Shown: positions 1 through 9,864 of the stretch, piece by piece | How positions within the stretch are numbered: the first letter of the stretch is position 1 | Layout of the letters: each line of letters opens with the position of its first letter | Assembly: GCF_014696625.1 (NCBI RefSeq) | Contig: NZ_JACJQL010000005.1 | Span: 1 to 64,000, forward strand | Reading direction: 5' to 3' | Source: Nostoc parmelioides FACHB-3921 | GTDB taxonomy: Bacteria > Cyanobacteriota > Cyanobacteriia > Cyanobacteriales > Nostocaceae | Length of the DNA: 64,000 nt | The notes under the pieces: model-generated | The model's database searches: none | The model's input: only the letters and a program-made list of their open reading frames with translations | Told to the model about the DNA's origin: nothing | Position numbers and translations under genes: made by a program

Positions 1-81
1 TTTATCCTTTGACTTACATTCACTATTTATCTAAGACAATTGGCTTTATTCTAGATGTTTGAATTTGCTTCCCAATTCTTA

Positions 82-573
82 TTAGCAATTAAGATGCGTT
101 CGCCCTGTTGTGGCTGCACAAAATGTAAAAATGCCTTCATCAAGAAATATTTTTTCTTGAATTACTTCTCTGTCATCGCCAACAACTGGAATATCACGAC
201 TCCAAAAGCTGACTTTCCCCATCTCTACTTGGACTGTTTTACCTGCATCTTTGATCGCAGATTCCACTAGTCCACCTACAGTTTCAATTGAGAATGGATT
301 TTCATCAACTAGTCCCATATCCCATAAATAACGGGAGAAAATCCGCAGTCCATTACCGCTTTTTTCTGCCTCACTTCCGTCGGGGTTGAAAATGCGTAAG
401 GCGAATTGTGCTTTTGTTGATGCTAAAGGCCCCAACAAAATACCATCAGATCCAATACCAAAATTTCGATGGCAAATTATTTTAATTTTTTCAGGCGTTA
501 GGCTAAATTTTAAATCCTGAGGATTGATAACTAAATAATCGTTACCAAGAGCATGATATTTATAGAACTTCAT
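82..573 (-). pseudogene. Truncated diaminopimelate epimerase-like gene (DapF remnant)
   Basis: The 163-residue product begins with a DapF N-terminus (MKFYKYHALGNDYLVI) and carries the DapF active-site block NPDGSEAEKSGNGLR. DapF interconverts LL- and meso-diaminopimelate for lysine and peptidoglycan synthesis and is normally about 280 residues with two matching domains. Here only the first domain is present: the frame stops just after the FCAATTG segment where the second domain should begin, and the 80 bases beyond it do not restore it. The catalytic cysteine of the first domain (Cys73 in E. coli) is Ser72 here. An upstream extension of 13 codons is possible, but the family start is at 573. 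It is probably a non-functional or repurposed paralogue, with the true dapF elsewhere. It lies downstream of leuA beyond a terminator. Confidence 0.7.
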
Positions 574-603
574 TCGTTGAAGTAAATAATTAGGAGAAAT
601 AAA

Positions 604-632
604 TAAACCCAACTTGTAGTGAGTTGGGTTTA
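604..632 (-). terminator. Rho-independent terminator after leuA
   Basis: Inverted repeat TAAACCCAAC / GTTGGGTTTA with a 9-base loop, starting 10 bases past the leuA stop and followed on the minus strand by TTTATTT. It should end the leuA transcript and separate it from the dapF remnant. Confidence 0.75.
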
Positions 633-641
633 TTTTAAGTT

Positions 642-2237
642 TTATGCTGTTACTTCTGTTTGCTTATCTTGAGTCTGCAAGGATGCGTATAAACGATTTA
701 GGGCGTTAACGTAGGCTTGTGCAGAGGCGACGATGATATCGGTGTTGGCCGCATGACCGGAAAATACTCGTGATTCATACCGCAAACGAATTGTCACTTC
801 CCCGATAGCATCTATCCCGGCTGTTACTGACTGCACGGAGAACTCAATTAATTGGTTGGGGACGTTGACCACGCGGTTAATCGCTTTATATACCGCGTCT
901 ACTGGCCCTGTACCAATGGCTGCGTCGGTGAGTTCTTCGCCGTCTGGGGTGCGGAGGGTAACTGTTGCTGTTGGACGTGCATTGCTACCGCAGGAAACTT
1001 GTACCAACTCTACGCGGAATAAATCGGGGGCTTGTTGGATTTCGTCGTTAACAATTGCTTCCAAATCCCAATCGGAGATTTCTTTCTTTTTATCGGCGAC
1101 TTCTTTGAATTTGACGAAGGCTTTATTTAACTCAGTTTCTGATAGTTCAAAGCCTAATTCTTTCAAGCGGGTACGGAAAGCATTACGCCCAGAATGTTTG
1201 CCTAAAACTATTTGATTGTCTGTTAAGCCAATCAATTGGGCATCCATGATTTCGTAGGTGAGTTTGTTTTTCAAAACTCCATCTTGGTGAATTCCTGATT
1301 CATGGGCGAAGGCGTTAGCCCCAACGATCGCCTTATTGGGTTGTACTAACATTCCTGTTAAATTAGAAACCAAGCGTGAGGTTTTATATATTTGCTTGGT
1401 GTCAATATTGGTGAGTGGTTCTTCCGAATCTGGGTGTCTACCTAAGAAGGGATTAAAGTATTGTCTGCGGACGTGCATCGCCATTACCAATTCTTCTAAG
1501 GCGGCGTTTCCTGCTCTTTCACCAATACCATTGATGGTGCATTCTAGTTGTCTTGCACCATTTTTAACTGCTTCTAAGAAGTTGGCAACTGCCAAGCCTA
1601 AATCATTGTGTCCGTGAACAGAAATAATTGCTTGGTCGATGTTGGGGACATTTTCTTTAATGCCCTTAATTATTGCCCCAAATTCGCTTGGTGTGGTGTA
1701 ACCAACGGTATCCGGAATGTTAATTGTTGTTGCACCGGCGGCGATCGCTCGCTCTAAAACTTGATACAAAAATTCTGGGTCTGAACGTCCAGCATCTTCT
1801 GGGGAAAATTCCACGTCATCGGTGAAACTTTTGGCATAAGCTACCATTTCTTCGGCGATCGCAATCACTTCTGGTCTGGTTTTTTTCAGCTTGTACTGGA
1901 GGTGAATATCAGAAGTAGCAATAAAGGTGTGAATTCTGCCTTTAGCTGCTGGTTTAATCGCTTCGGCTGCGGCTTTGATATCATCATGTCTAGCTCTTGC
2001 CAAACTGCAAATTACCGGGCCATTTTCTGTCCCTACAGTTTGGGCAATTTTATGGACTGCTTCAAAATCCCCAGGACTAGCAAAAGCAAAACCTGCCTCG
2101 ATGATATCTACACCTAAACGGGCTAACTGTTTGGCGATCGCCAGCTTTTCATCTATATTCAGTGTTGCACCCGGACACTGCTCCCCATCACGCAGTGTTG
2201 TATCAAAAATGATGATTCTCTCTGGTTTAGTTGTCAT
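642..2237 (-). CDS. leuA: 2-isopropylmalate synthase
   Basis: The 531-residue protein catalyses the first committed step of leucine synthesis, condensing acetyl-CoA with 2-oxoisovalerate. The TIM-barrel opens with [19 protein letters not shown] (about residues 8-26), the metal- and substrate-binding motif of the family. [12 protein letters not shown] supplies the two metal-binding histidines, and [13 protein letters not shown] is also conserved. The C-terminal part (about residues 395-531) is the LeuA regulatory domain that binds leucine for feedback inhibition, so this is the long LeuA type. The start gives the usual short lead before the first barrel strand. It appears to be monocistronic, with a terminator just downstream. 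Confidence 0.96.
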   Translation of the reverse strand: MTTKPERIIIFDTTLRDGEQCPGATLNIDEKLAIAKQLARLGVDIIEAGFAFASPGDFEAVHKIAQTVGTENGPVICSLARARHDDIKAAAEAIKPAAKGRIHTFIATSDIHLQYKLKKTRPEVIAIAEEMVAYAKSFTDDVEFSPEDAGRSDPEFLYQVLERAIAAGATTINIPDTVGYTTPSEFGAIIKGIKENVPNIDQAIISVHGHNDLGLAVANFLEAVKNGARQLECTINGIGERAGNAALEELVMAMHVRRQYFNPFLGRHPDSEEPLTNIDTKQIYKTSRLVSNLTGMLVQPNKAIVGANAFAHESGIHQDGVLKNKLTYEIMDAQLIGLTDNQIVLGKHSGRNAFRTRLKELGFELSETELNKAFVKFKEVADKKKEISDWDLEAIVNDEIQQAPDLFRVELVQVSCGSNARPTATVTLRTPDGEELTDAAIGTGPVDAVYKAINRVVNVPNQLIEFSVQSVTAGIDAIGEVTIRLRYESRVFSGHAANTDIIVASAQAYVNALNRLYASLQTQDKQTEVTA

Positions 2238-2327
2238 TTTCGCTATTTGTTTAGTTGTACGTTTTGCTTAAAATATCTAGAACCTAAGTTTGTGTAGTTT
2301 TAATTTTGTAAATAATTACTAAGGATA

Positions 2328-2849
2328 TTAACCTTCGGCTTTTTCTATACGGTCTCTAATATCATTTAAGTCTATATATCTATCCGTAGCATTACGTAAT
2401 TCTCTGGCTATCATTCCTTCCGTCGATACTACTGTGATGTGTGTATTTTTTGAACGTAATAACTCAATTGCTCTTTCAAAATCACCATCACCACTAAATA
2501 GAACTACTCGGTCGTACTGGTCTACCGTATTAAACATATCAACGACAATTTCAATATCTAAATTAGCTTTTTGTGAGTAACGACCGGACGAATCATCGTA
2601 ATATTCTTTGAGTATTTTAGTCCTAACTGTGTACCCTAAACTAATGAGAGCATCTCTAAAACCTCGTTGATCTTGGGGGTCTTTTAACCCAGTGTACCAA
2701 AATGCGTTAATTAATGTTGTTTCTGATTGCTCGTTTTTGAAGTATTCTAAAACCCGTCTTGGATCAAAAAACCACCCATTCTTTTGTTGAGCATAGAACA
2801 TATTGTTTCCGTCTACAAAAATAGACAGACGATTCATTGGGGAACCCAT
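2328..2849 (-). CDS. NYN-domain (LabA/DUF88-like) putative ribonuclease
   Basis: A PIN-like NYN domain fills the protein (about 173 residues). The acidic motifs IFVDGNNMFYAQ near the N-terminus and VVLFSGDGDFERAIELLR near residue 110 place aspartates for metal-dependent RNA cleavage. Cyanobacterial relatives include LabA, which acts in circadian output, but general RNA turnover is just as likely. The chosen ATG at 2849 has AGG about 11 bases upstream; an in-frame GTG at 2861 would add four residues, and a further ATG lies at 2837. It is transcribed alone, in the same direction as leuA. Substrate unknown. Confidence 0.8.
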   Translation of the reverse strand: MGSPMNRLSIFVDGNNMFYAQQKNGWFFDPRRVLEYFKNEQSETTLINAFWYTGLKDPQDQRGFRDALISLGYTVRTKILKEYYDDSSGRYSQKANLDIEIVVDMFNTVDQYDRVVLFSGDGDFERAIELLRSKNTHITVVSTEGMIARELRNATDRYIDLNDIRDRIEKAEG

Positions 2850-2861
2850 AGAAAAATACAC

Positions 2862-3655
2862 CTAATATATAGTAAAGAATTTAGAATGGACAATAGATTA
2901 TAGCAATTCTCATTTGATAAATTGACTAATAGCTCTAGCGGAACTTTTCATGTATAGATTTTATCTTACCTCTTTCAATGACTAAAGTTAGGAACAATAT
3001 AGGAATTCATCTGCTGGTTGTTGAACATTTTAACTCCCAACACTATGAGAAACACCCTGTAATCAAAATCTACCAATAAAATCGACACAGTAACAGGATG
3101 GTTTGCTATCCATCTATCAAGTTTACTTCTAAAGAGGTAAGGCATAGGTCTGAAGATAGGAGATTGGGGAAGTAACATATATCGGTCGTGCAATTAACAA
3201 TAAAGGCGAGTGAAAAATACCAATTCTGTATAGGCGGTATAGGTAGCAGGTGAGAGGTCAATAGATTAGGGGTGAGAAGCTAGGGTCTAATATTGTTTAC
3301 TCAACAGGGGCTAGGTTAACAGTATTTTTTTCAGTCAGCCATTTGCGGAGAAATCCTATGACTCAGCATGAAAAACTCTTTTATCTACACCCTATATCCT
3401 TTCACTTATTCCCTATTATTCAGACTTTACATACAACTAAAGGAGAAAAATCTCTGTTTTCTAGTGTTTAACCTTTAATCTTTAGCCCCTATTATCTTGA
3501 CTGAGTGGAGATTGTTTAACATAAGTTTGGCGCAGAATAAAATTTATATTACAAATGTATAAGATTATCATTTAAGTTCTGATTTCAATGTGGTTGTAGT
3601 ATAAATGAAACTAAATAAATAAAAAAATTGTACTTAAACCAATTATTAACACGAT
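2862..3655. other. Long AT-rich intergenic region
   Basis: About 790 bases without a convincing gene. A 72-codon minus-strand frame at 2975-3193 has no family resemblance and no ribosome binding site. The region probably holds the promoters of the two flanking divergent genes (NYN protein and CHASE2 kinase). I see no strong hairpin or tandem repeat. Confidence 0.5.
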
Positions 3656-5989
3656 ATGGCAGAAGAACCTACAGAAAAAATCAACAAAAAAAATGGGTCT
3701 ACTGCCAATATAGCGTCAAATAAAACAACCAAAGCCACTTTAACAGCAGCAGCACGCCAGTCTCAGCGTCTAGTACGTTTAGGAAACATACTCACTGTTG
3801 CTTTCACAACGGGTGCAGCCTTGTTGACAACTTCTGGCTTAAGTTTAGTGCAGTTGCTGGAAAATCAAGCAATATCTGCATTTTTTCAAATCAGAGGACC
3901 ACTTACCCCGCCAGAGGACATAGTGATCTTAGCAATTGATGATCAGTCCATATCAGTACCCGAACAATACTATAGAACAGATCCACAGAAATATGCCTAC
4001 CTAGAACCACTGAGTAAGTTTCCATTTAAGCGTGTTGCCTATGCTCAGGTAGTGGAAAAATTGATGCAGGCTGGGGCTAAATCCGTCGCTTTGGATGTGG
4101 TTTTCGACCTTCCTGGAAGCTACGGAAATGAAGACGATCGCCAACTGCAAGCGGTATTACAAAAATATAGCAGCCAGGTGACATTAGCGGCACAATACGA
4201 AATTTCTCAATCCCACCAGGGATTCTTTACTCAATTGAGATTGCCCTATGAAAAATTTCGTCACGATGAAGCATCAATAGGTACAGTGAATTTTCCTGTA
4301 GAGGTGGATGGCAAAGTACATCGCTTAGGTAGTGAATTTGCAAAGATATTAGGCGGAGTGGATGCCCTCACAGATAAAATTCCATCCTTTGACCAAGCGG
4401 TGTTGGGAACAGCACAGGTAAAGTATCCTCGTTCAGCAGGAGAACGCATTTATTTTTGGGGGCCGGCTGGCACATTTGCCACGATTCCCTTTTGGCACGT
4501 CCTCGACCCGCAAAACTGGAATACTTATTTACAGCAAGGGCAAGTATTTCAAAACAAAATTGTGATTATTGGTGCAACTGCCCAGTTAGCAAATGATTAT
4601 CATGCTGTAGCGGTTAGTAGCGCTTGGTTATCGTCTGAAAAAATGTCAGGAGTAGAAATTCACGCCAATGCGATCGCCACCTTGATGGAAGGGAAAGCGA
4701 TCGCCCAAGCAATTCCAAGTCAATCTTTGCAAGCTTTGTTTGTGTTGGGATTAGTTGGTGGTACATCTTTCATCATTACCAGAAGCAAAAGCGGATTTAA
4801 GCGATTGATTTTAAGTTTGGCTGTCGCCGGTGGTTGGGGGAGTATTAGCTATATCAGCTTTGTTTATGCACAGTTACTATTTCCTACAGCTATACCAATG
4901 TTGGCGATCGCTTTTTGTGGCATATCTTATCTGGGAACAGAAGTAGCTAAAGAAAAAATCCGGACTCGCCAAATAGTTGATATTTTTCAGAAATATAAAA
5001 CTTCTCCTGTTGTTCAGGAAATTATTAGCCAACAACAAGAACTGCAAGACTTATTACAGCAAAGAAATATAGCCGTATCGGGAAAAATCCTCAGTGGACG
5101 CTACAAAATTCTCAAAGTACTTGGTTACGGTGGATTTAGTGAAACATATATTGCCGAAGATACCCAGCGTCCAGGTAATCCGCAATGTGTAGTTAAGCAG
5201 CTAAAACCAGTTAACACCCAAGCAAAAGGATTGCAATTAGCTAGGCGCTTGTTTAATTTAGAAGCGCAAAGTTTAGAAAAATTGGGTTCACACCAGCAAA
5301 TACCCCAACTTTTGGCTTATTTTGAACAGGAAGCAGAATTTTATCTAGTTCAAGAATATATTATTGGTCATCCTCTCAACCAAGAACTGCCGTCAGGTAG
5401 AAGTATTAGTGAAGCAGAGACGGTGGCAATTATTAGGGAAATACTGGAAATTTTAGTATTCGTGCATGAAAATGGGGTCATTCATCGAGATATTAAACCC
5501 AGCAATATTATTCGCAGAGACTCAGACCGCAAATTAGTGTTAATTGACTTTGGTGCAGTCAAAGAAATTTCCTTACCCCAAACAAACAATCAAGAGCCAG
5601 TCCCCTTTACTATTGGTATTGGTACTAAAGGTTACGCACCCAGCGAACAATGTTTTGGTCGTCCCCAATACAACAGTGATATCTATGCAGTCGGCATGAT
5701 TGGCATTAAAGCCTTAACAGGTATCTCCCCCCACGACCTCCCAAAAGATGAGAATGAAGAAATAAAATGGAGCGATAAGGCACTCGTTAGCCAAGGCTTT
5801 GCCCAAATTTTGACCAACATGGTGCGGGAAGATTTTAAACAGCGTTATCAGTCTGCATCAGCAGTCCTAGCAGCACTTGATCAGTTAGCCAATACCCCAG
5901 ATAAAAACTTTGGACAGCAAAATGACTCATCAATGAAGACCATGATATCCATAGATGAGTCAGATTTGCCGACTACACATTGGCCTTGA
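3656..5989 (+). CDS. CHASE2 sensor-Ser/Thr protein kinase fusion
   Basis: The 777-residue membrane protein has a basic cytoplasmic N-terminus, a hydrophobic segment near residues 45-65, an extracytoplasmic CHASE2 domain (about 75-340, with the typical VVILAIDDQSI-like start and ALDVVFD), and hydrophobic segments around 355-430. A cytoplasmic Hanks-type kinase follows (about 480-750). Kinase motifs seen are the glycine loop GYGGFSETY, the lysine in VVKQLKP, the catalytic loop HRDIKPSN (Asp612), the DFG motif in LIDFGAVKE, and GTKGYAPSEQ. It should sense a periplasmic signal and phosphorylate proteins. The fusion architecture is common in heterocystous cyanobacteria. The stimulus and targets cannot be read from the sequence. 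It converges on the rhomboid gene with only 21 bases between stops. Confidence 0.93.
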   Translation: MAEEPTEKINKKNGSTANIASNKTTKATLTAAARQSQRLVRLGNILTVAFTTGAALLTTSGLSLVQLLENQAISAFFQIRGPLTPPEDIVILAIDDQSISVPEQYYRTDPQKYAYLEPLSKFPFKRVAYAQVVEKLMQAGAKSVALDVVFDLPGSYGNEDDRQLQAVLQKYSSQVTLAAQYEISQSHQGFFTQLRLPYEKFRHDEASIGTVNFPVEVDGKVHRLGSEFAKILGGVDALTDKIPSFDQAVLGTAQVKYPRSAGERIYFWGPAGTFATIPFWHVLDPQNWNTYLQQGQVFQNKIVIIGATAQLANDYHAVAVSSAWLSSEKMSGVEIHANAIATLMEGKAIAQAIPSQSLQALFVLGLVGGTSFIITRSKSGFKRLILSLAVAGGWGSISYISFVYAQLLFPTAIPMLAIAFCGISYLGTEVAKEKIRTRQIVDIFQKYKTSPVVQEIISQQQELQDLLQQRNIAVSGKILSGRYKILKVLGYGGFSETYIAEDTQRPGNPQCVVKQLKPVNTQAKGLQLARRLFNLEAQSLEKLGSHQQIPQLLAYFEQEAEFYLVQEYIIGHPLNQELPSGRSISEAETVAIIREILEILVFVHENGVIHRDIKPSNIIRRDSDRKLVLIDFGAVKEISLPQTNNQEPVPFTIGIGTKGYAPSEQCFGRPQYNSDIYAVGMIGIKALTGISPHDLPKDENEEIKWSDKALVSQGFAQILTNMVREDFKQRYQSASAVLAALDQLANTPDKNFGQQNDSSMKTMISIDESDLPTTHWP

Positions 5990-6010
5990 ATTAATTGGGG
6001 ATTGGAGATT

Positions 6011-6730
6011 TTAACTATACCAAGATTCTTCCTTGGCTTTATCGCTAAATAAACCCAACAATGGCCCCAGGAGTGCGCCGAAAATAAAGCCGCCAGCATG
6101 GGCCCAGTAGGCAATACCGCCACTTTCCATACCGATGTTAGTGCGTGCTTGTAAACCAGCAAGTCCGTAAAAGGATTGTTGCAGGAACCAAAAACCTAAA
6201 AAGAAGTATGCAGGAACACGGAAAGTTGGGAAGAAGAAACCTAAAGGGACTACACCGAGAATTTCGGCGTTGGGAAAACGCAGAATGTATGCACCCATCA
6301 CACCAGCGATCGCCCCACTAGCACCTAAAGAAGGAATGCTAGAATCTTGGGAGAAGTACCATTGGCTTAAAGAGGCTAAAACACCACAAGCCAGATAAAA
6401 CAGCAAATATCTGGCATGACCAAGTTTTTCTTCTACGTTGTTACCAAAAATCCACAAAAACAACATATTCCCCGCTAGGTGCAGAAAGCCACCGTGGAGA
6501 AATTGGGAGGTGATCAAAGTTGCCCACTCTGGTACAGGTTGATGCACAGAAACACCAGCAAAGCTTAAACTCAGTTCTCGCGGAACAACAGCCGCCAAAT
6601 GTAAAAAGCCGTCCAATGCTTGGGGAGGAAGATTGGCTTCATACAAAAAAGCGAGGACATTGGCAGCAATTAGCCCATAAGTCACATAAGGCGTAATTGT
6701 TACAGGATTATTATCTCTAATGGGAACCAC
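6011..6730 (-). CDS. Rhomboid-family intramembrane serine protease
   Basis: The 239-residue polytopic protein has the rhomboid core. The catalytic serine lies in LGASGAIAGVMG (Ser138) and the catalytic histidine in AYWAHAGGFIFG (His211). The sequence HGGFLHLAGNMLFLWIFG around residue 90 is the usual oxyanion/His-Asn helix of active rhomboids. It is predicted to cut transmembrane substrates within the cytoplasmic membrane or thylakoid; the substrates are unknown. Length and motif spacing fit the bacterial GlpG-like class without the GlpG cytoplasmic domain. The gene converges on the CHASE2 kinase gene, and a dispersed repeat lies in its 5' region. Confidence 0.92.
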   Translation of the reverse strand: MVPIRDNNPVTITPYVTYGLIAANVLAFLYEANLPPQALDGFLHLAAVVPRELSLSFAGVSVHQPVPEWATLITSQFLHGGFLHLAGNMLFLWIFGNNVEEKLGHARYLLFYLACGVLASLSQWYFSQDSSIPSLGASGAIAGVMGAYILRFPNAEILGVVPLGFFFPTFRVPAYFFLGFWFLQQSFYGLAGLQARTNIGMESGGIAYWAHAGGFIFGALLGPLLGLFSDKAKEESWYS

Positions 6731-6811
6731 TGGCGTTTTTCCTGATTTTTAACTCACTAGACTCAGAGTAGTAAATTTTGCTAGTAGTTTCTTCTAGCCA
6801 GTGGATGAATA

Positions 6812-6850
6812 AGCTATTCTGCTTTTATATTACATAATCCATCGTGAGGG
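6812..6850. repeat. 39-bp dispersed repeat, copy 1
   Basis: A stretch starting AGCTATTCTG and ending ATCCATCGTGAGGG matches 55584-55622 at 34 of 39 positions by hand alignment. Both copies are intergenic and both are followed by GTTGAC-type heptamer sequence (GACCGTTGACTGTT here). Confidence 0.8.
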
Positions 6851-6899
6851 TTGTTGACCGTTGACTGTTGGCAGTTAACCGTTAGCAATCAAATCATGG

Positions 6900-7376
6900 T
6901 TATGTAATAAATTGACAATTATAGGAAACAGCTGCTTGACCACAATACTGGTGTTGTTCATCCAGCAGATTCCAGATGATACCGTCTTGCATATAAAAGC
7001 GTTTGCCAGTGCTGGTAATGCGTACACCAGAGTAGTAACTAAAACCTTGAGTTGCTGCTTCTGCTAACAGGCGATCGCGTTCTTGTTGTACCATCTCCTC
7101 AGCACTCTTGCGCGAAGGCATTTTCGTAAATTCATCCCAAGACAGTTCCCATAGTTCTAAAGCTTTGCGATTACCGTAGTTAAAAATTGGGTCTGGTTCC
7201 GTACCATGAGAAACTAAGACAAATGGTGCTTCAAATAATGCCAACGCTATTTCATCAGGTGATCCATGCACATCTAGTAATAAATTTCCTGTCCAATGCT
7301 GAAAACTTTTAATTAAGCGTTGACTGTGGCGAATAATTATGTATTGTTCCCCAGGATATTCTTTCAAACCAGACAT
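6900..7376 (-). CDS. MEKHLA (PAS-like) domain protein
   Basis: The 158-residue soluble protein consists almost entirely of one PAS-like fold of the MEKHLA type. The diagnostic segment is FNYGNRKALELWELSWDEF followed by MPSRKSAEE, and the C-terminal part (RITSTGKRFYMQDGIIWNL) fits the end of the domain. In plants the domain is attached to HD-ZIP III transcription factors; in bacteria it occurs alone and is taken to bind a small ligand or sense redox or light, but no function is established. No catalytic motif is visible. The ATG at 7376 gives a normal domain lead. Its own promoter must lie in the following 327-base gap. Confidence 0.8.
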   Translation of the reverse strand: MSGLKEYPGEQYIIIRHSQRLIKSFQHWTGNLLLDVHGSPDEIALALFEAPFVLVSHGTEPDPIFNYGNRKALELWELSWDEFTKMPSRKSAEEMVQQERDRLLAEAATQGFSYYSGVRITSTGKRFYMQDGIIWNLLDEQHQYCGQAAVSYNCQFIT

Positions 7377-7703
7377 AGATCAATATAAATTGAACACCAA
7401 GAACTCAGTATGACATAACAAGCTGTCTTTCCCCCCTCTCTGTGTCTGTGCGTGAATAATTTACTATCCCACTCAAATCAGCAGGATTACTTGAAAGTAG
7501 AATTAAACATAAATTAAACTGTGACGCATTTAAATCCTATATTTCGCACTCAGGTTGTCAAAAGTCCACAGTCCACAGTCCAAGCTAGCCTTTAACTCTG
7601 GACTCTTGACTATGGACAGCCCTGACGCAAGAGTATTTGATTTAGGTGCATATCACCTTATTCACTTGCAGTTTTTGATAGTTAAAATTACCATTTATAA
7701 ATC
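7377..7703. other. Intergenic region with CAGTCCA heptamers
   Basis: A divergent gap between the MEKHLA and TPR genes. Around 7562-7581 it contains overlapping AGTCCAC heptamers (three units), the same family found inside the ClC gene at 62658-62685. No gene or clear operator is seen. Confidence 0.5.
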
Positions 7704-8323
7704 ATGTTATTTGCCAACTCTTTAGAAAATCAATTCCAGCAATGGAACGAAGTTATTAGTAAACAACCTAACAATCCTAATGCTTATGTCCGTCGGGGTA
7801 TGGTGCAATTTCAGTTAGCGAAAATTGCAGAATCAATTGATGATTTTGACACAGCAGAAAAACTAGATAATCGAATTAAGCCTTACCTTTGGCAACGAGG
7901 GTTATCTTATTATTATGCAGATAGATTTGCTGAAGGCGCTCAACAATTTGAAATAGATTTAACAGTCAATTCCCAAGACGTGGAAGAAACAGTTTGGCGA
8001 TATCTGTGCATGGTGCGTTTAGTCGGTGTAACAGAGGCGAGAAATAACTTATTAACCGTGAAAAATGACCCCAGACAATTATGCGTTCTGTCTATGATTT
8101 GTTTGCCGGAAATTGCACACCAAATGATGTATTCAATATTGGACAAGCAGAAGGTAATAAAGGTAAATTTTACAGCCATCTTTATTTGGGATTGTATTAC
8201 GAGGCAGAAAATAATTTACCTTTAGCTCAAGAATATATAGTTAAGGCTGCTGAGAAATATAAACTTGATGACTATATGTGGCATTTGGCGCAAGTGCATA
8301 AAAAGCTGCGGGGTTGGATGTAG
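7704..8323 (+). pseudogene. TPR-repeat protein interrupted by a frameshift
   Basis: Two overlapping frames together encode one protein of about 207 residues. The first frame (from 7704) gives TPR helices such as NAYVRRGMVQFQLAKIAESI and runs until TVKNDPR near 8070. It then loses sense, while the next frame continues with MRSVYDLFAGNCTPNDVF and more TPR helices (YSHLYLGLYYEAENNLPLAQ) to the stop at 8323. Supplying one C in the AGACAATT stretch near 8070-8077 would give NDPRPIMRSVYDLF, an uninterrupted reading. This is either a recent inactivating deletion or a sequencing error. TPR proteins of this size are scaffold or adaptor proteins; no specific partner is evident. Confidence 0.75.
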
Positions 8324-8539
8324 TTGCTGGATTATTCCCTGTAAAAATAAAAAGTACACCCACAAGGGGTTAGGATATTAGACCAGATTCTTTCAACAAC
8401 TGACAACTGACACGCAAAGCAAAATAAAATTAAACTAGTAGAAAATAACCTTTTATTAGCAATTTCTAATTATTAGGAATGATATCGCTATAATCCTGAA
8501 ATACAGGGCTATTACTAGGCTGATTTCGGGTGTTTTCTC

Positions 8540-9844
8540 ATGAAGTTAGATTTAATCAGGTTTTTTCAGGCGTGCAACCCTAGCAAGACTTTGGCTGTCA
8601 GCAAACCGGAGGATAGACAATATTACATTGATTTCTCTAAAGTTCGGGGTAGCAAGATTATTGACGAATTAGGGCGAACTATCACCAGGCTTTCCCCAGA
8701 TGAACCTACTTGTCAGTTGTTTACTGGTCATATTGGTTGTGGGAAATCAACGGAATTACTCCGCCTGAAATCAGAGTTAGAACAGCAGGGATTTCATGTA
8801 GTGTACTTTGAGTCTAGCCAAAGCCTGGATATGGCTGATGTAGACGTGACAGATATTTTATTAGCTATAGCCCGTGAGGTGAGTCAAAGTCTAGAGGCAA
8901 TCAAGATTAACCTCAAACCTGGATACTTCCAAAATTTGTTTACAGAAATTGTCGGTTTTTTGCAAACACCGCTAGATATTGGCGTGGAAGCTGAGTTATC
9001 TGTGGGTATTGGCAAAATTACCGCTAAAACAAAAGATAGTCCCAAACTGCGATCGCAATTACGGCAATATCTAGAACCACGCACCAATGGTATTTTAGAG
9101 TCTATCAATAAAGAACTACTACAACCAGCGATCGCTAAACTCAAGCTGCAAGGTAAAAAAGGATTAGTCGTCATCATCGACAATCTTGACCGCATCGATA
9201 ACTCATTGAAGCCTACAGGTCAAATCCAGCCTGAATATTTATTTGTAGAACGCGGCGAACAGTTAAACCAACTCAGCTGCCATGTTGTCTACACAATTCC
9301 TTTAGTTTTAATATTCTCCAATGCTTTAGGTAGATTAACAAATCGCTTTGGTATTGACCCCAAAGTCCTGCCAATGGTACCTGTAAAACTTCAGAATGGT
9401 CATAAATTTGCCCAGGGAATTAACCTACTGCAACAGATGGTCATGGCTAGGGCGTTTCCTGGGGTGAGTTGGGAACAAAACCAAACATTAATTACAGAGG
9501 TTTTTGACAGCCCTGAGACCTTAGATAGACTGTGCTTAGTTAGTGGTGGTCATTTGCGTAATTTGCTGATGATATTATTTCGCTGTCTTCAACAAGAAGA
9601 CCCGCCCATTTCGCGGGAATGTCTAGACAGGGTAATTAAACAACGCTGTAATGAACTTTCTTTGGCTATTACCCCTGATGAGTGGGAAGTTCTTTACCAA
9701 GTAGCGCAAGATAAAAGCCTGAGGGGTCATGAAAAATATGAACTTTTGCTTCCCAGTATGTTTGTATTTGAATACCGGGATGAGGACGGTTCTTGGTTTG
9801 ATATTAATCCGATTTTGGCAGAAGCCAAAGACTTTAAATTATAA
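8540..9844 (+). CDS. P-loop (AAA/STAND-like) ATPase paired with the WD40 protein
   Basis: The 434-residue protein carries a Walker A motif in FTGHIGCGKSTELLRLK (Lys69) and a Walker B strand in GLVVIIDNLDRI (Asp214), followed by a helical region with GGHLRNLLMILF near residue 330, as in STAND/AAA helical lids. There is no membrane segment. It starts 20 bases upstream of the large STAND-WD40 gene in the same direction, so the two are probably co-transcribed and may work together. The N-terminal segment (about 1-55) places the protein directly before the NTPase without a known effector domain. Its role is unknown; regulation, signalling or defence are all possible. Confidence 0.75.
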   Translation: MKLDLIRFFQACNPSKTLAVSKPEDRQYYIDFSKVRGSKIIDELGRTITRLSPDEPTCQLFTGHIGCGKSTELLRLKSELEQQGFHVVYFESSQSLDMADVDVTDILLAIAREVSQSLEAIKINLKPGYFQNLFTEIVGFLQTPLDIGVEAELSVGIGKITAKTKDSPKLRSQLRQYLEPRTNGILESINKELLQPAIAKLKLQGKKGLVVIIDNLDRIDNSLKPTGQIQPEYLFVERGEQLNQLSCHVVYTIPLVLIFSNALGRLTNRFGIDPKVLPMVPVKLQNGHKFAQGINLLQQMVMARAFPGVSWEQNQTLITEVFDSPETLDRLCLVSGGHLRNLLMILFRCLQQEDPPISRECLDRVIKQRCNELSLAITPDEWEVLYQVAQDKSLRGHEKYELLLPSMFVFEYRDEDGSWFDINPILAEAKDFKL

Positions 9845-9864
9845 GATGTTGTCTTGTTTATAAG

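Noticed and set aside
82..170. Alternative frame at the 3' end of the dapF remnant giving a 29-residue peptide that starts with Met-Lys
   Set aside because: It does not match the missing DapF second domain and is short enough to be chance.
2975..3193. 72-codon minus-strand frame in the leuA-CHASE2 gap
   Set aside because: No family resemblance, no ribosome binding site and codon content like the surrounding non-coding DNA.
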